Assembly: GCA_902796375.1 (NCBI GenBank)
Contig: CADBOW010000274.1
Span: 1-13,770 of the forward strand
Direction: 5' to 3'
Length of the DNA: 13,770 bases
Source of the DNA: an uncultured Lachnospiraceae bacterium
Lineage (GTDB): Bacteria; Bacillota; Clostridia; Lachnospirales; Lachnospiraceae
In this document: in pieces, positions 1-7,296 of the stretch
How the letters are laid out: every line of letters begins with the position of its first letter
Position numbering within the stretch: the first letter of the stretch is position 1
Position numbers and translations under genes: made by a program
Notes under the pieces: model-generated
What the model saw: the letters and a program-made list of their open reading frames with translations, nothing else
Told to the model about the DNA's origin: nothing
Databases searched by the model: none

Positions 1-709
1 CATCGTCCGGGCATATCCTGAAGCAGGACCGAAAACCGGCCCGCTGAAGGGACACGGAAAGCGTATAGGCGATACTGTTATAGATCCCGCCCTCCGGAAG
101 CGGCTGCCCCGGCTCCCGGAGTTCGGTTCCCGTAGACAGAATAGCCACCCGAAGCGGTCTTATCACCGTCACCTGGGAAATCCCCAGACTTGCCAGGATT
201 CCCGCCTCAACCCTTCCGATCCTTCGACCGGCGGAAAGCACCGTCTGGCCGGCCATGATATCCTCTCCCACCCTGCAGTAGTTGGTATAGGGCGTGACCT
301 CCTTATATAGTTTCACTCTGGTTTCTCCGTAATCCGTATCCTCCTGGCGAACCACGGAGTCATATCCTTCCGGCACTGGAGCTCCAGTCATGATCCGGAC
401 CGCCGTCAGACTCTCCGGCAGATCGTCTCTCCCGCTCCCATAGGGAACACCCGCCAGACTTTCTCCCATCACCGCAAGCTCCACCGGTTTCTCCGGAGAT
501 GCCCCGGCCGTATCCTCCGCTCTTACGGCATATCCGTCCATAGCGGATTTCGGAAAGGAGGGCACGGAAATGCCTGCCATCACTTCTTCCGCAAGGATCC
601 GCCCGCCGGCTTCCCACAGAGATATCCTCTCGCTTTCCTTACAGGGCTTTACACAGCCCGCAAAGAGCGCTGTCGCCTCTTCCAGCTCCATAGGTCGTTT
701 CTCTTCCAT
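1..709 (-). CDS. moeA: Molybdopterin molybdenumtransferase MoeA, 3' end cut by window edge
   Basis: An open frame runs from ATG at 707-709 off the left edge, giving about 236 residues of a protein usually near 400 long. MoeA catalyses the last step of molybdenum cofactor synthesis, inserting molybdate (or tungstate) into adenylylated molybdopterin in the cytoplasm. Visible MoeA motifs are SAMDGYAVRAEDT (about residues 55-67), IMTGAPVPEGYDSVVRQED (about 106-124), the VGED segment and LSTGTEL in the MoCF-type domain. The C-terminal part lies outside the window. A second in-frame ATG at 689-691 follows GGAAGAG by 9 nt and may be the true start, because the first ATG has only a distant GGTGGAG. 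The gene lies downstream of, and co-directional with, the formate dehydrogenase catalytic gene, whose enzyme needs this cofactor. A hairpin sits between the two. Family assignment is secure; the start is less so. Confidence 0.93.
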   Translation of the reverse strand, partial: MEEKRPMELEEATALFAGCVKPCKESERISLWEAGGRILAEEVMAGISVPSFPKSAMDGYAVRAEDTAGASPEKPVELAVMGESLAGVPYGSGRDDLPESLTAVRIMTGAPVPEGYDSVVRQEDTDYGETRVKLYKEVTPYTNYCRVGEDIMAGQTVLSAGRRIGRVEAGILASLGISQVTVIRPLRVAILSTGTELREPGQPLPEGGIYNSIAYTLSVSLQRAGFRSCFRICPDD

Positions 710-748
710 ATCTGTCCCTGCTCCACCTGTCTCAAAAACAGTTTAAGA

Positions 749-774
749 AACGGCTCCGGAGAACCGAAGCCGTT
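749..774 (-). terminator. Hairpin between formate dehydrogenase gene and moeA (probable terminator or attenuator)
   Basis: On the minus strand AACGGCTTCGG pairs with CCGGAGCCGTT around a TTCT loop, an 11-bp stem with one T-G wobble. It begins 6 nt past the fdhA stop codon. The sequence after it, TCTTAAACTGTTTTTG, is only partly T-rich, so termination may be incomplete and allow read-through into moeA. Confidence 0.6.
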
Positions 775-780
775 CCAATG

Positions 781-3480
781 TTACATTTTCTCAATATTTA
801 CAGCACATACCTTGTATTCCGGGATTCTTGCGAATTCATCCAACGCGGCATTTGTCAGCACATTCACCGGTGAATCCGGGAAATGGAAGGGCATCCAGGT
901 TTCGCCCTCCGATACCTTCCTGCCGACTCTTGCGTTCGCCGTAATGGTCCCCCGCCGACTGGTGACACGGATCCGCTCGCCGTTTTTGATCCCCAGACGA
1001 TCCGCATCCTTGTAATTCACCTCGATGAAGCCCTCTCCGGAGATCTTCATCAGACCCGGAGCCCGGGAGGTCATGGCTGCCGCATTATACTGATACAGGA
1101 TACGTCCTGTAGTCAGAATAAACGGATAGCTTTCATCCGGAAGCTCCTGGGAAGGCTTATAAACAGCCGGATAAAACAGTGCGCGTCCACGTGCAGGCTT
1201 GCCCACATGCATGATGGGCGTTCCGGCATGGGTTTTATCCTTGCAGGGCCACTGCAGGCTCTCGCCAGCATCCAGTCTCGCAAATGAGATTCCCGCGAAG
1301 CTCGGTGTCACGGTAGCGATCTCATCCATGATCTCAGCAGCAGTAACATGCTTCTGGGGATAACCCATGGCATTCATAAGATCGATCAGGATATCCGTAT
1401 CCAGACGCATATCTCCTTCCACCGTAACGGCGGTCCGGATCCGCTGTACGCGGCGCTCCGTATTTGTAAATGTTCCTTCCTTCTCCGCATAGCTGCGTCC
1501 GGGCAGGATCACATCCGCATACTTGGCGGTTTCCGTCATGAAGAGTTCCTGAACCACGAAGAATTCCAGACTCTCCAATGCATGCCTGATATGCTCCGTA
1601 TCCGGATCCGTAACGATGGGATCCTCACCGAAAATATACAGACCTTTGATCTTACCTTCGATGGCTGCCGGAAATACCTCTGTAGCCTTCAGACCCGGAT
1701 TCGGACTTAAGGGCACGCCCCAGGCCTTCTCAAACTTCTCCCGTACCTCCGGAAGATGAACCTTCTGATATCCGGGATAATCTGTCGGCTGAGCCCCCAT
1801 ATCGCAGGCTCCCTGCACATTGTTCTGTCCGCGAAGCGGATTTACTCCGCAGCCGCTCCGGCCCAGCTTTCCGCAGAGCAAAGCCATGTTGGACAGGCTC
1901 ATAACGCCCTCGGTACCGGTGGAATGCTCTGTAACACCCAGACAGTAAATGATGGGCGCCTTCTTCGCCGTAGCATACATTCTGGCAGCTTCCACCAGCT
2001 TGCTGGGATCGATGTGGCAGATCTCGCCCACCTTGTCCGGCGTATAATCCTTCACCAGCTCCTTCAGCTTCTCGAAGTCCTCGGTAAAATTCTCGATATA
2101 ATCGTGATCGATCAGATCCTCCGCGATCATCACATGCATCATTCCGTTTGCGAAGGCCACATTGGTTCCCGGACGGAGCTTCAAATGGATATCCGCATAT
2201 TGTGTCAGTCCGATGGACCGGGGATCCACTACGATCAGCCGGGTGCCCTTCTGAACTGCCTGACGGATCTGCATGCCGACAACCGGATGTGCTTCCTCCG
2301 GATTGGAGCCCACCAGAAGAATGGTATCCACATCATGTGTGATATCATAGATGGGATTCGTCATGGCTCCGGATCCCAGCGTCTTTGCCAGACCCGCTAC
2401 GGTAGCGGAATGGCAGACACGGGCGCAGTTATCTGTATTATTGGTTCCGAAGCAGGTACGTACCATCTTCTGAACCATATAAATATCCTCATTTGCGGAA
2501 CGTGAGCAGGCAAAGCCGGCCAGCGCATCCCCGCCGTACTTCTCCTTCAGCTCCATAAATCGTTTTGCAACCAGAGAGATCGCCTCATCCCAGGATGCCG
2601 GTTCAAATTCGCCGGTGTCCGGATTCTTGATGAGCGGTGTCCGGATACGATCCGGTGAGTTGACGAAATCAAAGCTTCCCGAACGTCCCTTGACACAAAG
2701 CAGTCCATGGTTGGAGGGTCCGTCGGCCGCCTCCACATTCACGATCTCATTTCCCCTTACCACCAGATAGAACTGACATCCGGTAGCACAATGGGGACAT
2801 GTGGTGAGCACCTTCCTGGTTTCCCAGCTGCGGTAGTTCTCCTGCCGTTTCAGGGACAGCGCACCGGTGGGACATACAGCGGCACAGTTTCCACAGCTTT
2901 CACAGCCGGAGGCCTTCCATCCCTCTCCGAAGGGTGCCTCCACCGTATGGAACACACCGGTCCTTCCGCTCTTCAGTGTTCCGTTCCCGGCCGCCCGGTG
3001 GCAGACGCTGATACAGCGCTGACAATGAATACATTTGCTTGGATCATAGGAAATGTACGGGTTCTCCGTCAGCTTCGGAAGCTTCTTCTCTATCTTGCGG
3101 CGGGATCCCAGATATTCCGTATCCTGAATCCCATATTCATTACACAAGCGCTGGAGATCACACTGTCCGTTCTTCGGACAGTTCATACAGTCTACGCTGT
3201 GATTGGAAAGGATCAGCCGCAGCATTTCCTTTCTGTATTCTGTCAGCTTCTCGGATTCGGTTCTGATCACCATACCTTCAGCCACCTTGGTACGGCAGGC
3301 TGCAAAGAGATTGGAGTAGCCCTCGATCTCCACCATACACATACGACAGGAGCCGATGTCACTGTAATCCTTCAGATGGCAGAGGGTCGGAATCTCGATC
3401 CCGACCTGCTTGCAGAAGTTGATGATCTTAACACCCTCTTCCGCTTCATACCGCTTTCCGTTGATCGTTATCGTTACCAT
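781..3480 (-). CDS. fdhA: Molybdopterin formate dehydrogenase catalytic (alpha) subunit, NuoG-like, Cys active site
   Basis: Oxidises formate to CO2, or the reverse, at a Mo/W bis-pterin centre. Residues are numbered from the upstream in-frame ATG at 3484-3486 (901 aa). An N-terminal [2Fe-2S] domain has C36, C47, C50 and C64. A NuoG-type His/Cys cluster has H96, C100, C103 and C109. Two ferredoxin [4Fe-4S] sets are C152/C155/C158/C162 and C195/C198/C201/C205. The catalytic-domain [4Fe-4S] is C230/C233/C237/C264, followed by K266. The active-site motif CARVCH has C358-H359 where many relatives have selenocysteine. R552 in PLRGQNNVQGACDMG matches the formate-binding Arg of E. coli FdhF. A C-terminal dinucleotide-binding domain fills about 785-895. 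I prefer the ATG at 3478-3480 because GGGGGGAG lies 6 nt upstream of it; the ATG at 3484-3486 has no spacer after GGAG. The gene overlaps the diaphorase gene by a few bases, so translation is probably coupled. No membrane segment or Tat signal is seen, so the enzyme should be cytoplasmic. Confidence 0.94.
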   Translation of the reverse strand: MVTITINGKRYEAEEGVKIINFCKQVGIEIPTLCHLKDYSDIGSCRMCMVEIEGYSNLFAACRTKVAEGMVIRTESEKLTEYRKEMLRLILSNHSVDCMNCPKNGQCDLQRLCNEYGIQDTEYLGSRRKIEKKLPKLTENPYISYDPSKCIHCQRCISVCHRAAGNGTLKSGRTGVFHTVEAPFGEGWKASGCESCGNCAAVCPTGALSLKRQENYRSWETRKVLTTCPHCATGCQFYLVVRGNEIVNVEAADGPSNHGLLCVKGRSGSFDFVNSPDRIRTPLIKNPDTGEFEPASWDEAISLVAKRFMELKEKYGGDALAGFACSRSANEDIYMVQKMVRTCFGTNNTDNCARVCHSATVAGLAKTLGSGAMTNPIYDITHDVDTILLVGSNPEEAHPVVGMQIRQAVQKGTRLIVVDPRSIGLTQYADIHLKLRPGTNVAFANGMMHVMIAEDLIDHDYIENFTEDFEKLKELVKDYTPDKVGEICHIDPSKLVEAARMYATAKKAPIIYCLGVTEHSTGTEGVMSLSNMALLCGKLGRSGCGVNPLRGQNNVQGACDMGAQPTDYPGYQKVHLPEVREKFEKAWGVPLSPNPGLKATEVFPAAIEGKIKGLYIFGEDPIVTDPDTEHIRHALESLEFFVVQELFMTETAKYADVILPGRSYAEKEGTFTNTERRVQRIRTAVTVEGDMRLDTDILIDLMNAMGYPQKHVTAAEIMDEIATVTPSFAGISFARLDAGESLQWPCKDKTHAGTPIMHVGKPARGRALFYPAVYKPSQELPDESYPFILTTGRILYQYNAAAMTSRAPGLMKISGEGFIEVNYKDADRLGIKNGERIRVTSRRGTITANARVGRKVSEGETWMPFHFPDSPVNVLTNAALDEFARIPEYKVCAVNIEKM

Positions 3481-5315
3481 GCGCATCTCCCCCCTTCCAT
3501 GGTTCCACAGCCGAAGTGATCACATCTGAGACATCTTCCAGATTCTCTTTCTGCTTCCTCCGGTGTCATGGGGATCTCCACATGATCGAAATCATCCCGC
3601 CGTTCAAATGCATCTCTCTCCTCGATCTCCGCACGTCCGGTGGGAATACATTTGTTCGGCATGGCCGCAGGCACCTCTGCCTCACATACGATCTTATGAT
3701 GATAACCAAGATATTCATCAATATTGTGAGCAGCCACCTGACCTGCAGCTATGGCATTGATCGCCGTGGAAGGTCCTGTCACACAGTCCCCGCCGGCGAA
3801 GAAGCCTTCTGTTCCGTCCACAGAACAGGATTCATCTGCCAGGATCCGTCCGCGTTCCGTGGGAATGCCGGCCTTTCCGAAATCCTCCACATCACAGCGC
3901 TGCCCGACACCCATGATCAGGTAATCACACTTGAAACGATAAGGATAGGCACTGGAGTGCTCCGTGGTGACAAATCCGAAATTATCATACTCGCCCACGA
4001 TCTCCGGCTGCAGCCATACGGCCGCGATCCTCTCCGGATCCTCCTTATCCTCTTCCAGATTCAGGAAGGACAGCAGGGTCCGGAAACGGACATCCTCCTG
4101 CATTGCGCTCTCGATCTCGGACTCCAGAGCGGTATAATCGTCCCGCTTCCGGGTGAATACATTTACAGTCTTTGCATGCAGACGGACAGCGGTTCTTGCG
4201 GCATCCATAGCCACATTTCCTCCGCCGATCAGAACCACACGCTTATCGGTAAGATCTATCTTCTCGCCATTTGCCACAGCCTGCAGGAAATCTGCTGCCG
4301 GGATCACATTTTTCGCATTTGCATTCTCCACCGGCATCCGGTTTCCCAGCTGAGCTCCCAGGCCCAGATAGACCGCATCATATTTCTCTTTCAATTCCTC
4401 CACAGTGATATCCCGGCCGATCTTCGTATTCAGATGCACCTCTATATCGCCGGCAGAGAGGATGGCTTTGATATCCTCGTCCAGGCGCGCCTTCGGAAGA
4501 CGGTACTCGGGAATGCCGTACCGAAGCATACCGCCCAGTTTTTCATGCTCATCATAAACCACTACCTTATGACCCATCAGCGCCAGGAAATATGCCGCTG
4601 TCAGTCCGGAAGGACCTCCGCCTACCACGCCTACGGTCTTCCCGGTCTTCACATTTGCGGGAGGCGTCTTCACCTGATCCGCCGCCACCTGGTCCACAGC
4701 ATATTTCTTCAGTCCGCGGATATTGATGGGCTGGTCGATGATTGCTCTTCTGCACTTCTTCTCGCAGGGATGCTCACACACCATGGCGCAGGCTGTCGGG
4801 AAAGGATTCCTGTCCCGGATGATATTGATGGCACCTGCGTAGTCTCCCTTCCTGATCAACGCAACATATCCCGGAACATCCACATGCGCCGGGCACAGAG
4901 TCATACAGGGAACGGTCTGACCCGATCCCGGTACGCATCTTTTATTCTTTATATGACTTTCATATTCATCCGCAAATTCCGTCAGACTGTCAAGAACAGT
5001 GTTCGCAGCAACAACTCCCACCGCACAGTCTGCCGTTTCGGAAATCATTCTGCAGAGAGTCTCCAGCTTCTCCAGGGTCTCTTCCGTGGCATCTCCGTTC
5101 AGGATATCCCGCAGCATACGTTCCGCTTCCACCAGACCGTCCCGGCAGGGAACGCATTTCCCGCATGACTGGTTCATGGACATCTGAAGAATCGAACGAT
5201 ACATAACCAGAGGGCACATTCCCGGCGGGTAGGATGTCATTCTCGAGCGAAACTTGTTCAGAGCAACATCCATGCGATCGTTCATATTACCCTTCTTCGC
5301 CAGCTTCCTTGTCAT
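3474..5315 (-). CDS. fdhB: Formate dehydrogenase NAD(P)H-linked subunit: NuoF C-terminal Fe-S domain fused to GltD/NfnB-like flavoprotein
   Basis: 613 aa. Residues about 25-115 match the C-terminal [4Fe-4S] domain of NuoF/HydB (SCGKCVPC with C51, C54, C57, then C97). The upstream FMN/NADH-binding part of NuoF is absent. From about 125 the protein resembles the glutamate synthase small subunit or NfnB: Fe-S cysteines C137/C141 and C176/C180/C184/C188, an FAD dinucleotide fold GGGPSG at 232-237, a pyridine-nucleotide fold IGGGNVAMD at 363-371, and a second FAD motif GFFAGGDCVTGPSTAINA at 504-521. The tail adds C595, C598, C603 and C611. Basic residues TRKR at 388-391, just after the second fold, fit NADP(H) preference, which is inference. 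It probably moves electrons between NAD(P)H and the Fe-S chain of the catalytic subunit, as proposed for the NADP-linked enzyme of Moorella. The start has AGGAGGAGG 4 nt upstream. Its stop lies inside the next gene's start region. Confidence 0.9.
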   Translation of the reverse strand: MTRKLAKKGNMNDRMDVALNKFRSRMTSYPPGMCPLVMYRSILQMSMNQSCGKCVPCRDGLVEAERMLRDILNGDATEETLEKLETLCRMISETADCAVGVVAANTVLDSLTEFADEYESHIKNKRCVPGSGQTVPCMTLCPAHVDVPGYVALIRKGDYAGAINIIRDRNPFPTACAMVCEHPCEKKCRRAIIDQPINIRGLKKYAVDQVAADQVKTPPANVKTGKTVGVVGGGPSGLTAAYFLALMGHKVVVYDEHEKLGGMLRYGIPEYRLPKARLDEDIKAILSAGDIEVHLNTKIGRDITVEELKEKYDAVYLGLGAQLGNRMPVENANAKNVIPAADFLQAVANGEKIDLTDKRVVLIGGGNVAMDAARTAVRLHAKTVNVFTRKRDDYTALESEIESAMQEDVRFRTLLSFLNLEEDKEDPERIAAVWLQPEIVGEYDNFGFVTTEHSSAYPYRFKCDYLIMGVGQRCDVEDFGKAGIPTERGRILADESCSVDGTEGFFAGGDCVTGPSTAINAIAAGQVAAHNIDEYLGYHHKIVCEAEVPAAMPNKCIPTGRAEIEERDAFERRDDFDHVEIPMTPEEAERESGRCLRCDHFGCGTMEGGRCAW

Positions 5316-5333
5316 CTTTCCTCCTCCTGTAAC

Positions 5334-5741
5334 CTAAATATTCTTCGTGATCGTGAGAATATTATGGCCATCCTTATATTCATATTTCATATTGTCCATA
5401 CTCTTCTTCACCATGAAGATACCCAGTCCTCCGATCTGACGCTCGGCAGCGGACAGGGTGATGTCCGGATCCTTCTTCTCCAACGGATCATACGGAACTC
5501 CATGATCGATAAATGTAAGCTCGATCGCCAGAGGATCCGACTTCACTTCGGCACGGATCGTAGCCGGCCCGCCGTTCGGAGCATACGCATAATGAGCTAT
5601 ATTTACAAAGATCTCTTCAACAGCTATATCCACCTGCATCTGAACCTTCATGGGACAGTCCATCTGCTCCAGCTGCTCGTCCACAAAGGCCAGCACCTGA
5701 TGAAGATTTTCAATCTTTGCTTCGAGTTCCAATTCTTTCAT
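5334..5741 (-). CDS. RsbW/SpoIIAB-like ATP-binding protein (anti-sigma factor or serine kinase)
   Basis: 135 aa, the usual length for a single-domain GHKL ATPase of the RsbW type. The N box VEEIFVNIAHYAY (41-53; E42/E43 and N47) binds Mg-ATP. DHGVPYDP (79-86) is the G1 region and IGGLGIFMVKK (103-113) the G2 lid. Known relatives phosphorylate a STAS antagonist on serine and sequester a sigma factor or another partner. The start has GGGGAGG 7 nt upstream. It is the first gene after the promoter at 5835-5863, and its stop lies 18 bp before the start of the diaphorase gene, so it is very likely co-transcribed with fdhB-fdhA. Its likely STAS partner is encoded nearby but behind a terminator. No sigma factor is visible, so its target is unknown; it could be a non-sigma partner. 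Confidence 0.85.
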   Translation of the reverse strand: MKELELEAKIENLHQVLAFVDEQLEQMDCPMKVQMQVDIAVEEIFVNIAHYAYAPNGGPATIRAEVKSDPLAIELTFIDHGVPYDPLEKKDPDITLSAAERQIGGLGIFMVKKSMDNMKYEYKDGHNILTITKNI

Positions 5742-5756
5742 ACGCTATCCTCCCCT

Positions 5757-5787
5757 GCCCTATGGTCTTCTCCGGAAACCAAAGGGC
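5757..5787 (-). other. 5' leader hairpin abutting the RBS of the RsbW-like gene
   Basis: In the leader RNA, GCCCT pairs with AGGGC and, after one mismatch, TGGT pairs with ACCA around an 11-nt loop. The 3' arm runs directly into the AGGGGAGG ribosome binding site, so the hairpin could affect translation initiation. This is seen by eye only; no folding calculation was done. Confidence 0.35.
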
Positions 5788-5834
5788 CGACCTGTGTCAT
5801 ACATAACAGTTTCTACAATACAACGCCATAGATT

Positions 5835-5863
5835 ATTCTATCATTTTTTGAACTCCTTGTCAT
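5835..5863 (-). promoter_or_regulatory. Sigma-A-type promoter of the rsbW-like/fdhB/fdhA operon
   Basis: On the minus strand, ATGACA (plus positions 5858-5863) lies exactly 17 bp upstream of TAGAAT (5835-5840). Each hexamer matches consensus at 5 of 6 positions. The predicted start is near 5828, leaving a leader of about 85 nt. Confidence 0.65.
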
Positions 5864-5922
5864 CCGATATCATGCAAGTCATCCCATGAGAAGAGCTTCT
5901 TTTGCTTCTTTCGGGCACGCCT

Positions 5923-5978
5923 CACGAACCTCCGGTTCATGACACAGAGTCTTCCGTGACACAAAGCCGTCGGTTCAT
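5923..5978. repeat. Cluster of short repeats upstream of the fdh operon promoter
   Basis: CGGTTCAT occurs at 5933-5940 and 5971-5978. TGACACA occurs at 5940-5946 and 5957-5963, 17 bp apart. An inverted repeat GAACC-TCC-GGTTC (extended arms 5923-5941) overlaps the first copy. The cluster lies 60-115 bp upstream of the -35 box, where an activator or repressor could bind. The regulator is unknown. Confidence 0.35.
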
Positions 5979-5983
5979 AAAAC

Positions 5984-6011
5984 AAAAAACCTGCATCACT
6001 GCAGGTTTTTT
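5984..6011 (-). terminator. Bidirectional intrinsic terminator after the STAS gene
   Basis: Perfect palindrome: six A, CCTGCA, loop TCAC, TGCAGG, six T. It begins 16 bp past the STAS stop codon on the minus strand. The flanking A and T runs make it competent in both directions. It separates the STAS gene from the operon headed by the RsbW-like gene. Confidence 0.88.
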
Positions 6012-6026
6012 GCATAAACGTATTCC

Positions 6027-6323
6027 CTATTCAATCGTAAGAATATCAGAAAATCCTGTAACTTCAAAAACTTCCATGATTTCCTCGCTGACATTCTTCA
6101 CAACCATCTCACCCTGCTTATTCATAGTTTTCTGTGCAGAGAGAAGCACACGGAGTCCTGCAGATGAAATATAATCAAGCGCAGCCAGATCAAAGGTAAG
6201 ATTCTCTACCCCGTCCAGCGATTCCTTCAATTCCTTCTCCAGGTCAGGAGATGTTGTAGTATCCAATCTTCCCTCCAGCGCTATAACAAGGTTGTTTCCG
6301 TCTTGATTTTTCGAAATAGTCAT
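6027..6323 (-). CDS. STAS-domain anti-sigma factor antagonist (RsbV/SpoIIAA-like)
   Basis: 98 aa, the normal length of a single STAS domain. EGRLDTTTSPDLEKEL (17-32) and NLTFDLAALDYISSAGLRVLL (41-61) are the conserved beta-strand and loop segments. By alignment with SpoIIAA (FMDSSGLGV), S54 in YISSAGLRV is the likely serine phosphorylated by an RsbW-type kinase; S53 replaces the usual Asp. In known systems the unphosphorylated form frees the partner from the kinase. The start has AAAGGAG 9 nt upstream, and an extended -10 promoter lies just before it. It is monocistronic: a strong terminator follows the stop. The RsbW-like gene 285 bp downstream is the obvious candidate partner, but that pairing is inference from position. 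No PP2C phosphatase is in the window. Confidence 0.9.
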   Translation of the reverse strand: MTISKNQDGNNLVIALEGRLDTTTSPDLEKELKESLDGVENLTFDLAALDYISSAGLRVLLSAQKTMNKQGEMVVKNVSEEIMEVFEVTGFSDILTIE

Positions 6324-6361
6324 TTTTTGCTACTCCTTTCCTAATACATCAGTCGAGCATG

Positions 6362-6370
6362 ATTATATCA
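6362..6370 (-). promoter_or_regulatory. Extended -10 promoter of the STAS gene
   Basis: The minus strand reads TGATATAAT: a perfect TATAAT (plus 6362-6367) preceded by the TGn extension. No good -35 box is seen at 16-18 bp. The predicted transcript start is near 6355, about 30 nt before the ATG. Confidence 0.6.
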
Positions 6371-6457
6371 TGAATTTCTGATTATTTCCATGCAAAATAG
6401 AATTTTTTTGTTTTTTTTTCAAAACCAGGCATTCGGCTTTTCGTTTTTTGGGATATA

Positions 6458-6466
6458 TGCTATACT
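6458..6466 (+). promoter_or_regulatory. Extended -10 promoter of the SDR gene
   Basis: TGCTATACT: TATACT at 6461-6466 with the TGn extension. The hexamer at the -35 position (TTTTCG) matches consensus poorly. The last base of the -10 is only 7 nt before the ATG at 6474, so a start 6-8 nt downstream would give a leaderless mRNA. Confidence 0.5.
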
Positions 6467-6473
6467 GACTCTT

Positions 6474-7295
6474 ATGAAGAAAGACATCTATTACGGAAAA
6501 AAAGTACTGATCACAGGCGCTTCCAGCGGAATCGGCAAAGCCATCGCTCTTCTTTTCTGCGCCAACGGATATCATGTAACCGGCGTATCAAGAAGCTGCA
6601 GAGAAGGAACGCGGCATTTTGACGGAGGCGGTTCTCTTACCATGCGTCGGATGGACGTTACGAAGAGCTCGTCGATCCAGCATGTGGTACGGGATCTGCC
6701 TGAGATCGATATCGCCGTCTTTGCAGCCGGCATGGGGGTCGCAGGCTCCATCGAGGACACTCCCATAGAATATGCCCGTCAGCAGATGGACGTAAACTAC
6801 TTCGGAACCCTCCGCTGCTGCAAGGCCGTTCTTCCCATCATGCGGCAGAACGGACATGGTCTTATCCTGGTGATCGGCTCCGTAGGCGGACGGATCTCCA
6901 TTCCCATGCAGAGTCATTATTCCTCCAGCAAATTTGCCCTGGAGGCTCTGGTGGACGCACTTCGGATCGAAGCCGCGCCCTATAATATCAAGGCCTGCCT
7001 CATCGAACCCGGTGATACCAGAACCGGTTTCACATCGAAACGGAAGACCTATTATAAACCGGATTCCCCGTACAATGATGCAGTACAGCATGCAGTCGGT
7101 CAGATGGAGAAGGACGAGATGAACGGTGACTCACCTTTCCTTGTTGCCAGGATTGCTCTGGCTCTCTCCTATCGTAAGAATCCGCCGGCCCGGGTTACTG
7201 CCGGACTGAAATACAAGGCGATCGTCAAGCTGACGGATCTGGTTCCGGACCGCATCCGGGAAGCTCTGGTCAGCTCCATCTATATGTCATCCTGA
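6474..7295 (+). CDS. Short-chain dehydrogenase/reductase (SDR family), substrate unknown
   Basis: 273 aa from ATG 6474. The classical SDR pattern is complete: cofactor loop TGASSGIG (14-21), FAAGMG (83-88) in place of NNAG, structural N108, catalytic S136 in IGSVGG, Y149 and K153 in YSSSK, and PG at 179-180. SR (39-40) after the second strand is compatible with NADP(H). The frame stays open upstream to an ATG at 6390, but that stretch is A/T-rich, encodes an atypical Phe-rich leader and covers the promoter, so I reject it. No Shine-Dalgarno sequence precedes ATG 6474. It is the only plus-strand gene; it is divergent from the STAS gene, and its stop lies 1 nt from the stop of the convergent SanA-like gene. 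The substrate (for example a sugar, a steroid or an acyl chain) cannot be read from the sequence. Confidence 0.9.
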   Translation: MKKDIYYGKKVLITGASSGIGKAIALLFCANGYHVTGVSRSCREGTRHFDGGGSLTMRRMDVTKSSSIQHVVRDLPEIDIAVFAAGMGVAGSIEDTPIEYARQQMDVNYFGTLRCCKAVLPIMRQNGHGLILVIGSVGGRISIPMQSHYSSSKFALEALVDALRIEAAPYNIKACLIEPGDTRTGFTSKRKTYYKPDSPYNDAVQHAVGQMEKDEMNGDSPFLVARIALALSYRKNPPARVTAGLKYKAIVKLTDLVPDRIREALVSSIYMSS

Positions 7296-7296
7296 C

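Noticed and set aside
1756..3519. Long plus-strand open frames opposite fdhA (249 and 270 codons)
   Set aside because: No motif, no ribosome binding site, and they lie opposite conserved catalytic segments; shadow frames.
3516..5168. A 550-codon open frame on the plus strand, fully antisense to the fdhB gene
   Set aside because: Its product is rich in His, Arg, Ile and Leu with no recognisable domain, while the minus frame encodes clear Fe-S and nucleotide motifs. Codon usage of the real gene leaves few stops in this antisense frame.
5860..5940. A 26-codon minus-strand frame encoding a basic peptide (MNRRFVRRARKKQKKLF...)
   Set aside because: No usable ribosome binding site, and it covers the -35 of the best promoter; its start falls within the short repeats. 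Probably chance.
6390..6473. N-terminal extension of the SDR protein
   Set aside because: It would place the promoter-like TGCTATACT inside the gene and adds a Phe-rich leader not typical of SDRs.
6588..7091. 167-codon minus-strand frame opposite the SDR gene
   Set aside because: No domain recognised, and the plus frame has the complete SDR pattern.
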